A stretch of 64,000 nt of DNA, from assembly GCF_021869535.1 (NCBI RefSeq), contig NW_026262659.1, forward strand, positions 1,054,001 through 1,118,000. Reading direction: 5' to 3'. Under the pieces are notes generated by a model, which did no database searches, was not told where the DNA came from, and saw only the letters and a program-made list of their open reading frames with translations. This document shows, piece after piece, positions 1 to 11,275 of this stretch. Numbering within the stretch: the first letter of the stretch is position 1; each line of letters begins with the position of its first letter. Source of the stretch: Mytilus californianus. Its lineage: Eukaryota > Mollusca > Bivalvia > Mytilida > Mytilidae. The translations under genes and the position numbers were made by a program.

Positions 1-204
1 CAAATCAGTTTATGGTATATGATGGATGGGATAAATTTACAATGAATATAGATGTAACACTCTCAAACGTGTCCATCCCCCCAAACGTGTCCATCCCCCC
101 AAACGTGTCCGATCCCCCCAAACGTGTATTTAAAATTCCAAATCGCCCAGACGTGTCCGATTTCACATCCCCCAAACGTGTCCGATAATTGTTATTCGCC
201 AAAA

Positions 205-920
205 CGTGTCACTTTAAAACGCAAGAACGTCTCAAAACTTTTAGCGCTATTTTGTCCTCATTGGTGTCAATAACGTTTACGGCAATTTAATAATAGGGGA
301 CACAATTGAAGATGTCGGGTTTTGGTTGGATTCTAAAAAGGTTTTAAGTCGCTATCAAAGGACATAAATGCTGAAGTATTTGGCCACAATTACTGGATAT
401 TAAAAATGTAACAGTGTTGAAAGAAGAAAATCCAAAATTTATTAGCATTAGTTTGTTCAACGCCGCTTGTTTATATTTAGCATAATTGCAAGTATGATTT
501 GCAACATATAAATTTATTCTTAACTGTTGATTGCTTTAAAAAGTCTAGTGGCAAATGTTTCATGCATATTTAGAGCGAACTTAAAAATTGTAATTAATTA
601 GGTTTGTACAGTTAAATTCATCGTTTACTAAGTGAATTCATTGTAATGATATTCGTCGGTGGTTTTTAACTACATGCATACTTATGATGTATCAGGATAT
701 TGCATGGATTTTTTTTATCAGTTCTTCAAAGTACGTACCGGTAATAAGTTTTTAGGAAAACAAACCTTATAATTTATTATCGTTAATTACTTCCTTTCTT
801 CTTCTTAGAAGATTTCTATATGTAGGAGTGTAAAACTTCCCGGAACTTGTGTACTATGTACATATGGACTTAAATTAATATAAACAATAAAGAAAAATAG
901 TTTCTCGTTTCTCGTTTTTT
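205..920. other. Interior of the TIR element, no gene seen
   Basis: AT-rich sequence with stop codons in all frames. No RT, transposase or RNA-gene motif was recognised. Confidence 0.5.
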
Positions 921-1122
921 ATATAGATTAGACCGTTGGTTTTACCGTTTGAATGGTTTTACACTAGTAATTTTTGGGGCCCTTTATAGCTTGCTGTTCG
1001 GTGTGAGCCAAGGCTCCGTGTTGAAGACCGTACTTTGACCTATAATGGTTTACTTTTATAAGTTTTGACTTAGATGGAGAGTTGTCTCATTGGCACTCAT
1101 ACCACATCTTCTTATATCTATA
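921..1122 (+). repeat. Ubiquitous mussel interspersed repeat
   Basis: The segment runs from TTAGACCGTTGG through GGTGTGAGCCAAGGCTCCG to a TTGTCTCATTGGCACTCATA block and CACATCTTC. I recognise this module as one of the most frequent dispersed repeats in Mytilus genomic and transcript sequence. It has no coding capacity. It sits inside the TIR element, so it inserted there or was captured. Recognition is from memory of the family without alignment. Confidence 0.75.
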
Positions 1123-1223
1123 TAGAATAACATATATATATACATTATGTACAGTGGCTTTGGTAGTTTAATACGTTGGTGTGGGTCCTTCAAATGTTAG
1201 AGTGGATATGCCACTTTTGAAGG

Positions 1224-1310
1224 ATTCCAGGGTGTCAGTCATACCTATTGCTTCAGGTAGTGAATTCCAGGGTGTCAGACATACCTATTGCTTCAGGTAG
1301 TGAATTCCAG
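1224..1310. repeat. 40-bp direct tandem duplication
   Basis: The segment beginning ATTCCAGGGTGTCAG occurs at 1224-1263 and 1264-1303, with the first bases of a third copy at 1304. The two copies differ at one base (CAGTC versus CAGAC). It duplicates the extreme C-terminal codons of the adjacent antisense retrotransposon fragment and puts the second copy out of frame (40 is not a multiple of 3). Confidence 0.9.
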
Positions 1311-1961
1311 TCAGAGTTGGTGTTCGGATAAAAAGAATATTGATAGAAGTCTTTATTAGTTGCTATTTGCCGAAATTTATGTTGCCCCCTAGTACGTCTA
1401 TCAGATTTTGTTAAATTGTCCTTTGGAACTTCTACTAACCCCCAATTAATTTTATATAGCATTGTTAATCTAGATTTTTTTTCGTCTCTTATGTAAACTT
1501 TCCCATTGTAAAGAATTTATCATGTTGGAAACTGCTCCCGGTGTTCTGTGTTTATAATCGTTATAGACAAATCTGGCTGCTTTACGCTGAATCTGCTCAA
1601 CCTGAGTGATGTGGTGCTTTTTGTACGGATCCCAGACAGGGGAAGAGTATTCGACAACTGGACGGACAAGTGATGTGTACGTAAGGTTTTCAAAAACGTT
1701 TAACTTATATAATATATTTTTGTTGTACAAATCCTTCAAATGTATACGTTTTATTTTGCCATAGCGCTGTCCGTTTCTCTTTGACTTATATGTTGTGGGT
1801 GTCCTTTTGATATCGTCTGCATCTTTTTTGAAGTCAATGAAAGAGCAATAGCCAAATTTGCTATTAACATAAGATTTTATATTAATATTGGTGGACACTG
1901 TTATTGTTATTTGATGGCCAAAAATTAACTTAATTAAATTGGCATTTAAAAATATGGACAA
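1253..1961 (-). pseudogene. 3' end of a non-LTR (LINE) reverse transcriptase, broken
   Basis: Read on the minus strand, the upstream part (1961 to 1470) ends with LVRPVVEYSSPVWDPY, then QVEQIQRKAARFVYNDY and LQWESLHKRR. The next frame (1462 to 1253) continues with MLYKINWGLVEVP, DRRTRGQHKFRQI, YSFYPNT and WNSLPEAI. These blocks in this order are the standard C-terminal 'connection' region of Jockey/CR1-type LINE ORF2 proteins, downstream of the RT palm. At least one frameshift separates the two parts near 1465, and the tail is disrupted by a 40-bp duplication. No endonuclease or catalytic YxDD box is present, so it is a 5'-truncated dead copy. The clade is not resolved beyond Jockey/CR1-like. 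Confidence 0.8.
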
Positions 1962-2224
1962 GATTGAGCGTTCTTAAAAAGGAACCGTTTAGGCTTTATA
2001 TGGACACGTTTGGATGAATGGACACGTTTGAGCGTTCTTAAAACGGAACGTTTTTGGCGCCCTTCAGCAATTAGGCATGTTTTTGTAGTTTAATGACGTC
2101 GTATGGACACGTTTGGGGGGATGGACACGTTTCTGAGTGTTACATTGATATAACGAGCGATGATTTCATTAATTTCCAAAACCAATACGAAGAAATTTAA
2201 ATGTAAATGGTGCAAGTTATAATT

Positions 2225-2415
2225 TAAAAGAAACTAAGGTTTCTACTCCCTCAGGCAAAGTTGACCTTAGATGAATTTGGCTACTTTTCGGTCCATTTAA
2301 GTCATTTGGCTCTTCAACTGTTTCGATTTTTATACATCCTTGGCTTTCAAATATTCGTCCTTGATGAAGGTTAATCCAGAAAAGCGGTTTGGTCGCATGT
2401 TATTTATAACGTGTT
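2225..2415 (+). repeat. Decayed Penelope-type 3' end with hammerhead-like remnant
   Basis: CTTCAACTGTTTCG, CATCCTTGGCTTTCAAATAT and then a CTTGATGAAGG...CCAGAAAAGCG block match a 3' module common in bivalve genomes. In better copies this block is followed by a GCGCGTCTGG hammerhead cleavage region. Here the core at 2360-2385 has a disrupted CUGAUGA and the cleavage region is altered, so it is probably inactive. The same module appears on the opposite strand near 19.3 kb. Confidence 0.45.
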
Positions 2416-2419
2416 GTTT

Positions 2420-3820
2420 TCATCTTTGATAAGGCAATACGATGATCAAACGAAACATTGAACAAATTATTTCTGAACTGGCCATTTATCTTTCAGTGCA
2501 AATATTACAAAAATACGTTAGAATGAACAAGTTAATTAGACAAATCTTTCATTTAATGTTGAAAGATTAGTTTAAGATGGAGACAAAAGTAGCCGACATT
2601 CACTAGAAAACTTACATTTTTTCAATCTGCTATTTAAAGAACACTTTTTCTTACATACTCACCAGAATGTCATATTATACAAAAATCTTCCTCACCTTTC
2701 CAAGCAAAGAGTGTACACTTCGTTCAAAAGAAATACATCAACCAGGAGTTTAAGAATATATATATATAAAAAAGGAAGATATGGCAAGATTGCAAATGAG
2801 ACACATTTCCACCAACGACCTTAGAGGGTAGAAATAAGGTTTGAATTTTAAATCAAAGAAACATAAAATTTGATAAAATTGGAAAAGCAAAATGAATTCC
2901 TACATTTGAAGAAGAACAAATTAACGAAAGAACACAAATCACTAAAAACCTGTTAAGACATTATACATTATATGACTAATTAAAAATACAAGAAAATCTA
3001 ACATTGAATTCATTAACTATATTTGCTTTTGATATATGATTTATATTTAAATAAACACTGTCCGATAAGGTAATAGTAATTTTTTAGTAACACAAAATTT
3101 CTAGTACAATGGAAAATAAGAAACATAGATATGAACGTTTGATGTAACGTAACGTAGCATGGGAGTCTTCCGCCATCTTGAATTATAGAAAAGCAGAACA
3201 TGATACGTTCATATTATAGCAGGAGTGCAATTCCTTTGTTAAACTTTTCATTTAAATGAATAAAATTATATATTTTTAATTTATCATTATAAATGTTTTA
3301 CAAATGCAGAATTTGATTGTATTGATTACTTTTTTTAACTGTGCCTGATAAATGTAGATAATTCAGAAAATTTAAATTTATTAGAAATGTATATTTAACA
3401 CTTCAAGTTTGTATTATACCAATAAAAAAAAAGTTAGGTGATCCAATTTTCCCTCTTTAATTTTCTTAAAGCATTTAAAAAAAAAAAATTCAAAATTCTG
3501 TCATTTAGTTTAATTTCTATGCACATGATTATGTTTTCTCCTCATACATTAATACACAATGTGCCAATTTTATAAGAAAAGTACTCGAACAAAAGGTAAG
3601 TGACCTATCATTTTTTAAACATATCTCGATATTACTGCTTATACTCCAGTATTACCATAACAGAAAAGAATACGGTCAATTTAGTTTGAATTGTTCATAC
3701 ATTGTTATTATTGATAAGATGTTGGTAGAAAGTGTATGATACCTTAAATATAAGTAGTTTTTTTGTAACCGATCAGTTCTACTTTTTATTTGAATTGTGT
3801 AATTACAATACATTCTTATA
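2420..3820. other. AT-rich DNA, no gene recognised
   Basis: No coding signature was found. A short degenerate repeat fragment (GGAAGATATGGCAAG, then GAGACA...CCACC) lies near 2775-2820. It resembles the start of the dispersed family seen at 4.09 kb. Homopolymer A and T runs are frequent. Confidence 0.5.
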
Positions 3821-3824
3821 TCTA

Positions 3825-4030
3825 TTATGCAAGTGAGAGGTTTAGCTAGCAATAAAACCAGGTTTCATCCTCCATTTTCTACATAAGAAAATGCCTGTAC
3901 CAAGTCAGGAATATGGCATTTGTTTTCCAATCGTTTGATGTGTTTAAGCTTTTGATTTTGCCATTTGATAAAAGACTTTCCGTTTTGAATTTTCCTCGGA
4001 GTTCGGTAGTTTTGCTATTTTACTTATAAG
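3825..4030 (+). repeat. Mussel retroelement 3'-end module (copy 1)
   Basis: The segment GAGAGGTTTAGCTAGC, AATGCCTGTACCAAGTCAGG, CGTTTGATGTGTTTAAGC, TTTTCCTCGGAGTTCGGTA is nearly the same as 8790-9000 and 18125-18335. In the 18.1 kb copy it lies downstream of an RT C-terminal fragment, so I read it as the 3' untranslated end of that retroelement family. Recognised as very common in Mytilus. Confidence 0.7.
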
Positions 4031-4084
4031 TCATATCATATAACCGATCTAAAAACAACAAAACTACTGTCAACAGAATATAAA

Positions 4085-4720
4085 AATAAGGAGATCTGGT
4101 ATGTTTGCCAATGAGACAACTATCCACCAAAGTCCAATGCAGTGGATGTACGCATTTATAGGCAACCCAACGGACTTCAACAATGCGAAAAACCCATACC
4201 GTCGGCTATAAAAGGACCCGACATGAAAAATATGAAACAATTCAATTGAGAAAAATAACAACCTCATTTATAACAAAACAATTTACGAAAAACAAACATG
4301 ACAGACTTGTACCAACGACAACCACTTAATTACAGGCTCTTAACTTGGGACGGGCACTTAAGAATGTGACGTGTTCAAACATATTTAAAGACAACAACCC
4401 CCCCTTATACTGGGACAATGGTGTAACGGCACAACACAAGAACAACCTACACAAAACTATCAACGCAAAACAAATAAAAAAAACCCCAACAGGCACATTT
4501 ACAATGTAGCGGGGTAATACATATTAGCTGGCGCCAAACCCTCCCCCTTACCTGGGATAGTGGTGTATCAATACAATATATGAACATACTATAAAATTTA
4601 GTTTTATAGGGCTTAACTCAATAGATTTGTAGGAGAAACAAAAACAACTCATATAAATACAGTGGACACAAAGTACCGAAATGAGTACTCTTCGATCTCT
4701 ACGTTGTGTCTTATATGTTT
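4085..4720 (+). repeat. Dispersed mussel repeat, 'GACAACTATCCACC' family (copy 1)
   Basis: Diagnostic words in order are CCAATGAGACAACTATCCAC, GGACTTCAACAATGCG, CGACAACCACTTAATTACAG and TTGGGACGGGCAC, then a CCCTTATACTGGGACA block. The same order recurs at 13935-14230 and partly at 8365-8590. No intact ORF spans it. Confidence 0.7.
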
Positions 4721-4724
4721 TTGT

Positions 4725-5955
4725 TAGGGTATTACTGGTTTTTTTTAAATAATTTTTCTCATTGTTGTAGTCCGCACGGTTTCATATTATTGCATATTTC
4801 TACTTCTTTTGAACTCTGGTTTATTGTTGACATGTGAAATCCGTTTTATTACAAGCAAAATTTGGTGATAAATCTCATTCGGTAATGTAACAATCGAGGA
4901 AAACAGGACAAAATTGAAGCTACGAATTGTAACATACACATATAGATACACGATACAGATATTCTATATTGATCGATCAAATCACGATTGCGCCGATAAG
5001 ACTTTCGAAAAAATGTCCACCAGGATTCCTTGGTTTCATAGTTTCCCTGACTGCAGAAACCCTGTATCAAGGACATCACGATAACAAACTCAACCTCAGG
5101 AATATCGTATCAACTTGGATATATGGACTTGTAGCCATAATCCCGTCCTCTTTTCCTGGAGAGTTACATCACCAAATGAGACAACGCCGAATTTCTATAT
5201 ACCATGAGCAATATGAGGGATGTCTTTTCGTCGTTTTTTCCATGATGTTGTAAGTTTCATTTCGACTGATGAATTTTGTTTTCCAGTTGTCATCATCCGC
5301 CAACTCTTGCTTCTGCAATGATGCTGATAAATCTACAAAGTTCCTAACTGGAAGCTGAACACATATTTGTTTAAGATAGTTTTGTTTTTATACTAAATAG
5401 GTTTTGCAGATAACATTTATATTCAGTCAGGTATAATTTCATTAAGACGTCTATAACATTTTTAAACCTTCGTGGAATATTACTAAAATGTGACAGACGA
5501 TTCTGCATGACCAAGACTTAGTATCTGAGGAAAAAGTTTAAACTAATTGTTTAAGTACTCTGTACCATAATGACAGCAGCAATAGCAGTCGAGTTTGAAA
5601 AATAATGTATTTTTTGTTTGATGTGATTTGACCGACTACCAGTTATGTAACAATATTTGTTACCCGATGTGTCATACTTATAAGGAGAAGTTCCTACATG
5701 AATTTTCAGACCTACTTTAAATTATTCAATAAGTAATATTTGGAATTTGGGCATGTATAATGCTCAGTTTTCCCTGAAAGAAGCAAATTTTCAGGGAGGG
5801 ATGTAGATTATGCAGTAAAACAATCCAGAAAAAAGATTTTTTTTTTAACGATATTTGTTTTATAAAATCAATACCTTTGATAATGTATTTTTTTAAGAAA
5901 ATACTAGCCGCCTTTCTTTTTTGTTCTGTATATATCATATTTTGGTAATGATATT
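4725..5955. other. No gene recognised
   Basis: Short overlapping ORFs of 70-94 codons occur on both strands at 4.85-5.25 kb, but none shows a domain, a codon pattern or splice context I can support. The DNA is AT-rich with poly-T runs. Confidence 0.45.
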
Positions 5956-5958
5956 AAA

Positions 5959-6920
5959 GTAAAACCTGTATAAACGGCCGGATATGTGACTATGAAAAAG
6001 GGCCGGTTTGAACAATGGGTCGGTTTATTTAGGTTTTTGTTTTTACAGGAAGTGATTGACTACTTGTGACGTCGGATTTTTTGCATGTAAAAGTTCAGTA
6101 TCATTGAAAATTGTAAACTTAGTACAAATACCTTAATACTCTATTTATTTAAAGTTTTGTCATGATTTTTGAGAAAAATATTGTGACATGAACATTACCA
6201 AGTGTTCCATGACTTTTCACCATGTATATATTTTTAGTCTTCGTATTCATTGGCTTTATAATTTCAGAAGTTAGTTGTCCCCCCAATTTAAAAAAAAACA
6301 ATATTCTAAACTTATTTTTACATATACTCGCATGTCAAATCGACCTCGGTAGTATTAGAATCCTCGCGTTGTTTGAAATGTTCAACGAGAGTTTCGTTTC
6401 ATTTCCATCGTTCATTCCCTACCTAGTTATAGCTGATTAAAAAGCAAGAATTTTATCAAACGAAATTTCATAATAATCGAAACATTGCCGTTAAATGCAC
6501 GATACCCATAAACTAGACAATATAATGTCGTCATTCGGGTCTTCCTCATTATCATGGTCATTGGTTTCGGGGTTTACAACAGGCAAACCATGATTTTACA
6601 AACATGAACTAAATTTCTTAATTCGCGATTAAAAATAAAATGTCAAAGTTACAACATAAGTTCTATCCAAGGTATATCCGGCGTTTCATCGTGGTAAATT
6701 AATTAAACAAACCAGTTTTGACAGGATATACTTAATGTAATTAGGAGTATTGGTTGGGACTGCATAATTAGACAAGAATTCGGAACAAACAGTTTCCGGC
6801 TTACAGGGGATATCTTTTACAAAGACTTTGATGGGAAAAAATGGGTCTTCAATTTTCGGCTGGAATGGACAGGAAAGAGGTTTATTCAAGGTCGGTTTAA
6901 CCAGGTTTGACTGTATGAGG
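5959..6920. mobile_element. Possible TIR element with AAACCTG...GGCC ends
   Basis: The left edge near 5959 reads AAACCTGTATAAACGGCC. The reverse complement of the right edge near 6900-6915 reads AAACCTGGTTAAACCGACC. Subterminal GGCCGGTTT and GGTCGGTTT words follow the left edge. The interior has no recognisable transposase. The terminal match is imperfect (about 15 of 19 by eye) and no target duplication was found, so this is tentative. Confidence 0.35.
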
Positions 6921-6965
6921 TTTCTTATTTGTCTGTTTTAGCGTTTGTAAGATCTAATACATTTA

Positions 6966-7170
6966 ATAGAGAGGCGAAAGAAAACAAAGGGACATTCGAA
7001 CTCATAAGTCGAACAACGCAAATGGCAAAAGAAGAAAAAAACAAAACACAAACAACAGTATACATAACACAACATAGACAGCTAAAGACTGAGCAACACA
7101 AACCGTGAGAAAAGTATAATGTGGTTGGTCACATTCGGGATAAAAAGAGGACGGGGTGTGTTACGACGAT
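6966..7170 (+). repeat. Dispersed mussel repeat, 'GAGGCGAAAG' family (copy 1)
   Basis: GAGGCGAAAGAAAACAAAGG, GACATTCGAACTCATAAGTC, AACAACAGTATACATAACAC and AACATAGACAGC in order. The same word order recurs at 9515-9690, 10290-10425 and, inverted, at 38893-39010. Non-coding. Confidence 0.6.
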
Positions 7171-7239
7171 TATAACATACCAGTTGTCGTCTATTAAACA
7201 TTCAAATTATTGATCAATTCAATATTATCATTATTAAAT

Positions 7240-7735
7240 TACTGATAAAATTGAGAATGGAAATGGGGAATATGTCAAAGAGACAACAACCCGGAGGAGG
7301 GCTTCAGCTGGCCCCTAAATGAAATGTGTGCTAGTTCAATGAAAATAGACGTCACACTAAACTCCAAAACATGAACTGAAATTAAAAAAAAAACATACAA
7401 GACTAGCAAAGGCCAGAGGCTCCTGAATTGGGACAGGCGCAAAAATGCGGCGGGGTTAAACATGTTTTGTGAGATCTCAACCCTCCCCCTATACCACTTA
7501 CCAATGTAGAATATACAAACACACAGCAATAAACACAGTAAAACTCTGTTTAAAAGAAGTCCGAGTCCGATGTCAGAATAGGTAACAAAAGAAACTAAGC
7601 AAAATGACAATGATACATAAATTAACAAAGGACTACTAGCAGTTACTGACATGCCAGCTCCAGACCTCAATTAAACTAATTGAAAGATTATGTCTTCATA
7701 ATATGAAAATCAAGCACAATCCCTCCTGTTAAATG
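7240..7735 (-). repeat. Retroelement 3' module (minus copy) with a 131-codon open stretch
   Basis: On the minus strand the segment runs from AGGGATTGTGCTTGATTTTC through GGTCTGGAGCTGGCATG to GAAATGGGGAATATG-type sequence in reverse. It matches 36870-37365 in the opposite orientation. The 7275-7670 minus-strand open frame (SGAGMSVTASSPLLIYVSLS, VTYSDIGLGLLL, then IGKWYRGRVEI) is the translation of this repeat and has hydrophobic stretches. I do not regard it as an independent host gene. In the 36.9 kb copy the module directly follows RT coding sequence. Confidence 0.65.
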
Positions 7736-7739
7736 AATT

Positions 7740-8360
7740 CTTTATTTCACTTAGTTGTGTATGTCCTTTTATAATATTCTTTGTTTTATAATTATTTGTA
7801 TCAATTTCATAATCTTGAACTACATTCCAATCTCCTAACATAATGATTGATGCATTTTTAATTATTTGAAATTACCTACCGAACTTCTGAAAACAAATCT
7901 GGACTATTTTTTAGTAAACAGACTAAAGTAAATAAATCAAAATGTAGGCTTTACAAGGAAGATTGACCGTTATAGTTGAAAAATGAGGATATGTTGAATA
8001 GAAACAAACATTTTGCCCAACAACAACAAGCAGTAGTTTTTTGCAAGAGCTCCTCAATATACAGAAAGCATGACATTTTACTATCACTACACACCAAATC
8101 GTATTTATTTTAAACCGGAATGGACTTCTGCGCATTTTTGTACATCCTACACAGACGAATAGACGTGTCTATTAAACAAGCATTTTACTGCCCGACAGGA
8201 CGTCTCCAGGGTTGACTATATTTCTATACCCAGGTCAACCCTTAGCGGTGTTGTGATGATAAGAAATATTATAGTTAAATGGAAAATTCTTTGAAAAAGT
8301 GATATCTTACATTACTCAAGTACATTTTTTTTCTAACGGAAAATGTTACCTCACATACAT
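7740..8360. other. No gene recognised; one short hairpin
   Basis: AT-rich sequence. A 9-bp perfect stem (AGGGTTGAC at 8208-8216, GTCAACCCT at 8234-8242) closes a 17-nt loop. No coding signature. Confidence 0.4.
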
Positions 8361-8364
8361 TTGT

Positions 8365-8590
8365 ACAGAATTGCAGCGGGTTTAAACGTTTTAATGGTAC
8401 CAAACCTTCACCCTTATCTAAAACAATAATGTAACATCAAAACATAAAAAGACACACTATAAAATATCAATTGAAATGGTTTAACTCAATCAAAAGACAT
8501 ATTAACACCAGTGAACATACACTGAACAAATAAATTTGATCTATGATACAATGTAAATACAAAATGAATAAACTAAGGGAAGAATGATTA
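8365..8590 (+). repeat. Dispersed mussel repeat, 'GACAACTATCCACC' family (partial copy 2)
   Basis: It carries only the distal part of the family: GCAGCGGGTTTAAAC, CCAAACCTTCACCCTTATC, then an ATAAAATATCAATTGAAATG block and GAACATACACTGAAC. It aligns by word order with 4500-4700. Confidence 0.55.
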
Positions 8591-8789
8591 AAGTAACATG
8601 TTATACCGCTGTGAAATGTTAAACAATTTAAGAAACACAATATGCTTGAACAAATATATCAGCCATTTGCAATTACTTTAAACACGGGTTAATGAAAATA
8701 ATTTTGTTGTTAGGTATTTATACCTATTATGTCTATCTATTTGTTTTTTTCACACATCGTTGTCAATGTAATGGAATTTTATGCGACTG

Positions 8790-9000
8790 TCATACAAGTG
8801 AAAGGTTTAGCTAGCTATAAATCCAGGTTTAATCCACCATGTTCTACATAAAAAAAGAAAATGCCTGTTACAAGTCAGAAATATGACAGTTGTTATCCAT
8901 TCGTTTGATGTGTTTGAGCTTTAGATTTTGCCATTTGATTAGGGACTTTTCGTTTTGAATTTTCCTCGGAGTTCAGTATTTTTGTGATTCTACTTCTTAG
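8790..9000 (+). repeat. Mussel retroelement 3'-end module (copy 2)
   Basis: GTGAAAGGTTTAGCTAGC, AATGCCTGTTACAAGTCAG, CGTTTGATGTGTTTGAGC, TTTTCCTCGGAGTTCAGTA. Preceded at 8750-8790 by CACACATCGTTGTCAATGTA, as in the 18.1 kb copy. Confidence 0.7.
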
Positions 9001-9004
9001 ATGA

Positions 9005-9510
9005 TAGTCAAATGTTTTGTTCTTTAATTTCAAATTATTTTTATAAATATTGATATAAATATTTATGCATTTAAATTGTTGTCACAAAAAAGAGTTGATG
9101 AACTTATAATGAAACTCAATATTTTTGATTTATGTAAATTACCGCTTATAATATAACCTAAATAATATCATTATAGACATGATTGGGCTGAAATGATTTT
9201 TAAGTATTTATGAAAGTAAATGAAAAAATAAATTGTTCTTCTAATTATAATACGATATTTCGTACATAACAATTAAAGTCATTGTGGTATATGCAAAGCA
9301 TCGTTTGACTCATTTGGTAGAAACACAATCAGTCAATTAACATACATCCATAAGATTGATACTATACGATTCATTTTGCAATATGGCGACATTCGTTTTC
9401 ACAATGTATGAAAATTTCCAATTATTCATTTATTGAAAATCATACATTTCTTTCCGAAATATTTGTATATCAAAATCATATAAATATAAGAAAAGTTATA
9501 GAATAAAAAT
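9005..9510. other. AT-rich DNA, nothing recognised
   Basis: No coding or structural signal stands out in this stretch. Confidence 0.4.
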
Positions 9511-9514
9511 GTGC

Positions 9515-9690
9515 ATAAGGAAGCTACCGAAAGGACAATCGAAAATCATTATTCAAAGAGAAACAAACAACACCTATTCAAAAAATGGAAAACGACGAAA
9601 ACACTAACAACCGTATTTATTGCATAGAAAACTGAAGACTGAGCCACACGAACCCAACTAAAAACCGGGTCTAAGCTAACTTGCTCTTAA
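9515..9690 (+). repeat. Dispersed mussel repeat, 'GAGGCGAAAG' family (diverged copy 2)
   Basis: AAGCTACCGAAAGGACAATC, AAAATGGAAAACGACG, ATAGAAAACTGAAGACTGAG and CACACGAACCCAACTAAAAA follow the word order of the 6.97 kb copy, with many changes. Confidence 0.5.
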
Positions 9691-10289
9691 AGTATTTATG
9701 ATAATAGTAGAAATATCTATAAAATATATACTTTTTTATAATAAAAATATAAAATTATGAGGGAGATAGTACGGCATAAGGAAAGGCCGGCTATATATTG
9801 TCGTTTGCAGTTGTTTGTTTTTTAGTTTTGGCCTATTTTTATTATGTTTCTACCATGCTAGAATCGGTCGAATTTGTGACTTTCTAGAATCTCTTATTCC
9901 TTTTGGATTGATCGAGGGAAGGATGAGATCTACTAGATTTGCTTTACAGTTCCTTTGTTAGACAATTCAAATAATGATTTTGTTTAATAAAAATTCATTG
10001 TTTTATAATTGGATGATAGACCTACCTCATATATGTCATAAAGAGAAAAGTAATATAAAAACTGACATCCCTATATATTTATACAAATTATCTATAGTTT
10101 TTTTATTGTGTAACTTTTTTAAAATCTTTTTAAAGGACTTCAAATTAGATACAATTTGCAGAACCAAGCCATGTCAAATATAACTATTAAGTAAACCTAA
10201 ATATTGTTTGGTAATTTTTTTTTATCAAACTAGTTAAAATCATGTTGTGGACATAATATTCAGAAAAATTGGCAAAAATATTTCAATGT

Positions 10290-10425
10290 GAGAGAGAGAC
10301 GAGAGACACATGTAACAACGGGATATTCAAACTCAAAAGTAAAAAATAAAACTGAAAATGCCATTGCAAACAAAACGGTAAAGGACGAAAGACAAACAAG
10401 ACAAACAACAGTACACAAAAAAAGT
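10290..10425 (+). repeat. Dispersed mussel repeat, 'GAGGCGAAAG' family (copy 3, truncated)
   Basis: GAGAGACACATGTAACAACG, GATATTCAAACTCAAAAGT, AATGCCATTGCAAACAAAAC and GACAAACAACAGTACAC in order. The 80-codon open frame across it is a by-product. Confidence 0.55.
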
Positions 10426-10740
10426 TTTACTGCAAATAGGTGTAATACCACCATTGAATTTCCCCTATTAGTGTTTGTTAAATTTGCACTAATAAAAAAA
10501 TTGTGCAGAATTTTTCTTTATTTCAAATAAAGAAATACTTGGCATGAGTAAAGTTTTATTCTGTCCAGTACTACATGTATAGACAAAATTTCACATAACA
10601 TTTCGTTGCATATAAGAAAATAACCATCACTGGAAGTTAACCAATCAAATGTTCACCTCTTTTTTACCTGTGTTCAAGCTTTAATAACCATGTAACCTCA
10701 AGTTTCCAAAATATTCTATAAAAACACCAAATAAAAAAAT

Positions 10741-11275
10741 AATGATACTTTGAAACACCCAAGATATATGCTAAGCAGGCCCATGTCGCTAATGTTTATG
10801 TCAGCTCCTCTTGTAATAAGATGTTTAACTATTGATAGATGTCCACTACCACAAGCAACCATTAGAGATGTCTTTCCATTATTATTAGGTTTTTATTATA
10901 TCACAATTTTTATCAATTAGTAAGTTTACTATATTAATGTTACCACCTAAACAGGACCAAGAAAATGACGTGTCTCCATTCTTGTCAGTAATGTTGATGT
11001 CAACCCCTTTCTCAATAAGACGGTTAACTACTGAGAAATGTCCTCTACCACAAGTTTCCATTAGAGATGTCTTTCCATTGTTATTATGTTGATGCATATC
11101 CCAACCTTTATCTATCAGAAAGTTCATATCAATATTGCTATCTAAACAAGACCAATCGATTTTGTAGTTCCTTTCTTTGTTAGTAGTGTTAATATCAGCA
11201 CCCCTCTCGGTAAGTATGTTTACTCTTGATACATTAACTGTATGACAAGGTATCATCAATGAAGTTTTCCCATCA
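10741..11275 (-). pseudogene. Ankyrin-repeat protein fragment with frameshifts
   Basis: On the minus strand the translation gives at least three to four ankyrin units: DGKTSLM then PCHTVNVSRVNILTERGADI; NNNGKTSLMETCGRGHFSVV then NRLIEKGVDINITDKNGDTS; and LGGNINIVNLLIDKNCDI. The main frame stops at 10885. The next unit resumes one base out of register: NNNGKTSLMVACGSGHLSIV then KHLITRGADINISD at about 10870-10760. The first unit's DGKTSLM also lies in a different frame from the upstream open stretch (11528-11256). Ankyrin repeats are protein-binding modules and the gene's role is unknown. Either it is an exon whose 5' boundary is an ACAG acceptor near 11273, or a dead duplicate. The internal +1 shift favours a pseudogene. 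No kinase or other partner domain is visible. Confidence 0.7.

Larger units (their letters stand above)
54..2145. mobile_element. Terminal-inverted-repeat DNA element with subterminal ACGTGTCC arrays
   Basis: The left end (from about 54) reads TGTAACACTC followed by AAACGTGTCCATCCCCCC units. The right end (to about 2145) is its reverse complement, ending GAGTGTTACA. Between the ends the word AAACGTGTCC recurs at 65, 83 and 101 with an 18-bp step, with variants near 120, 148, 174 and 203. On the other side it occurs inverted at about 2002, 2020, 2105 and 2123. GAGCGTTCTTA also recurs at about 1970 and 2030. No transposase ORF is visible, so it looks non-autonomous. A clean target-site duplication could not be read. 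The interior holds a mussel dispersed repeat and a non-LTR fragment, so it may be a composite. The family is unassigned. Confidence 0.65.

Noticed and set aside
5..202. Small minus-strand ORF with GGMDTF repeats
   Set aside because: It is the translation of the repeated ACGTGTCC/CCCCCC subterminal array, not a gene.
7275..7670. 131-codon ORF as a membrane protein gene
   Set aside because: The sequence recurs at 36.9-37.3 kb as the 3' module of a dispersed retroelement. The hydrophobic stretches are by-products of T-rich repeat DNA.
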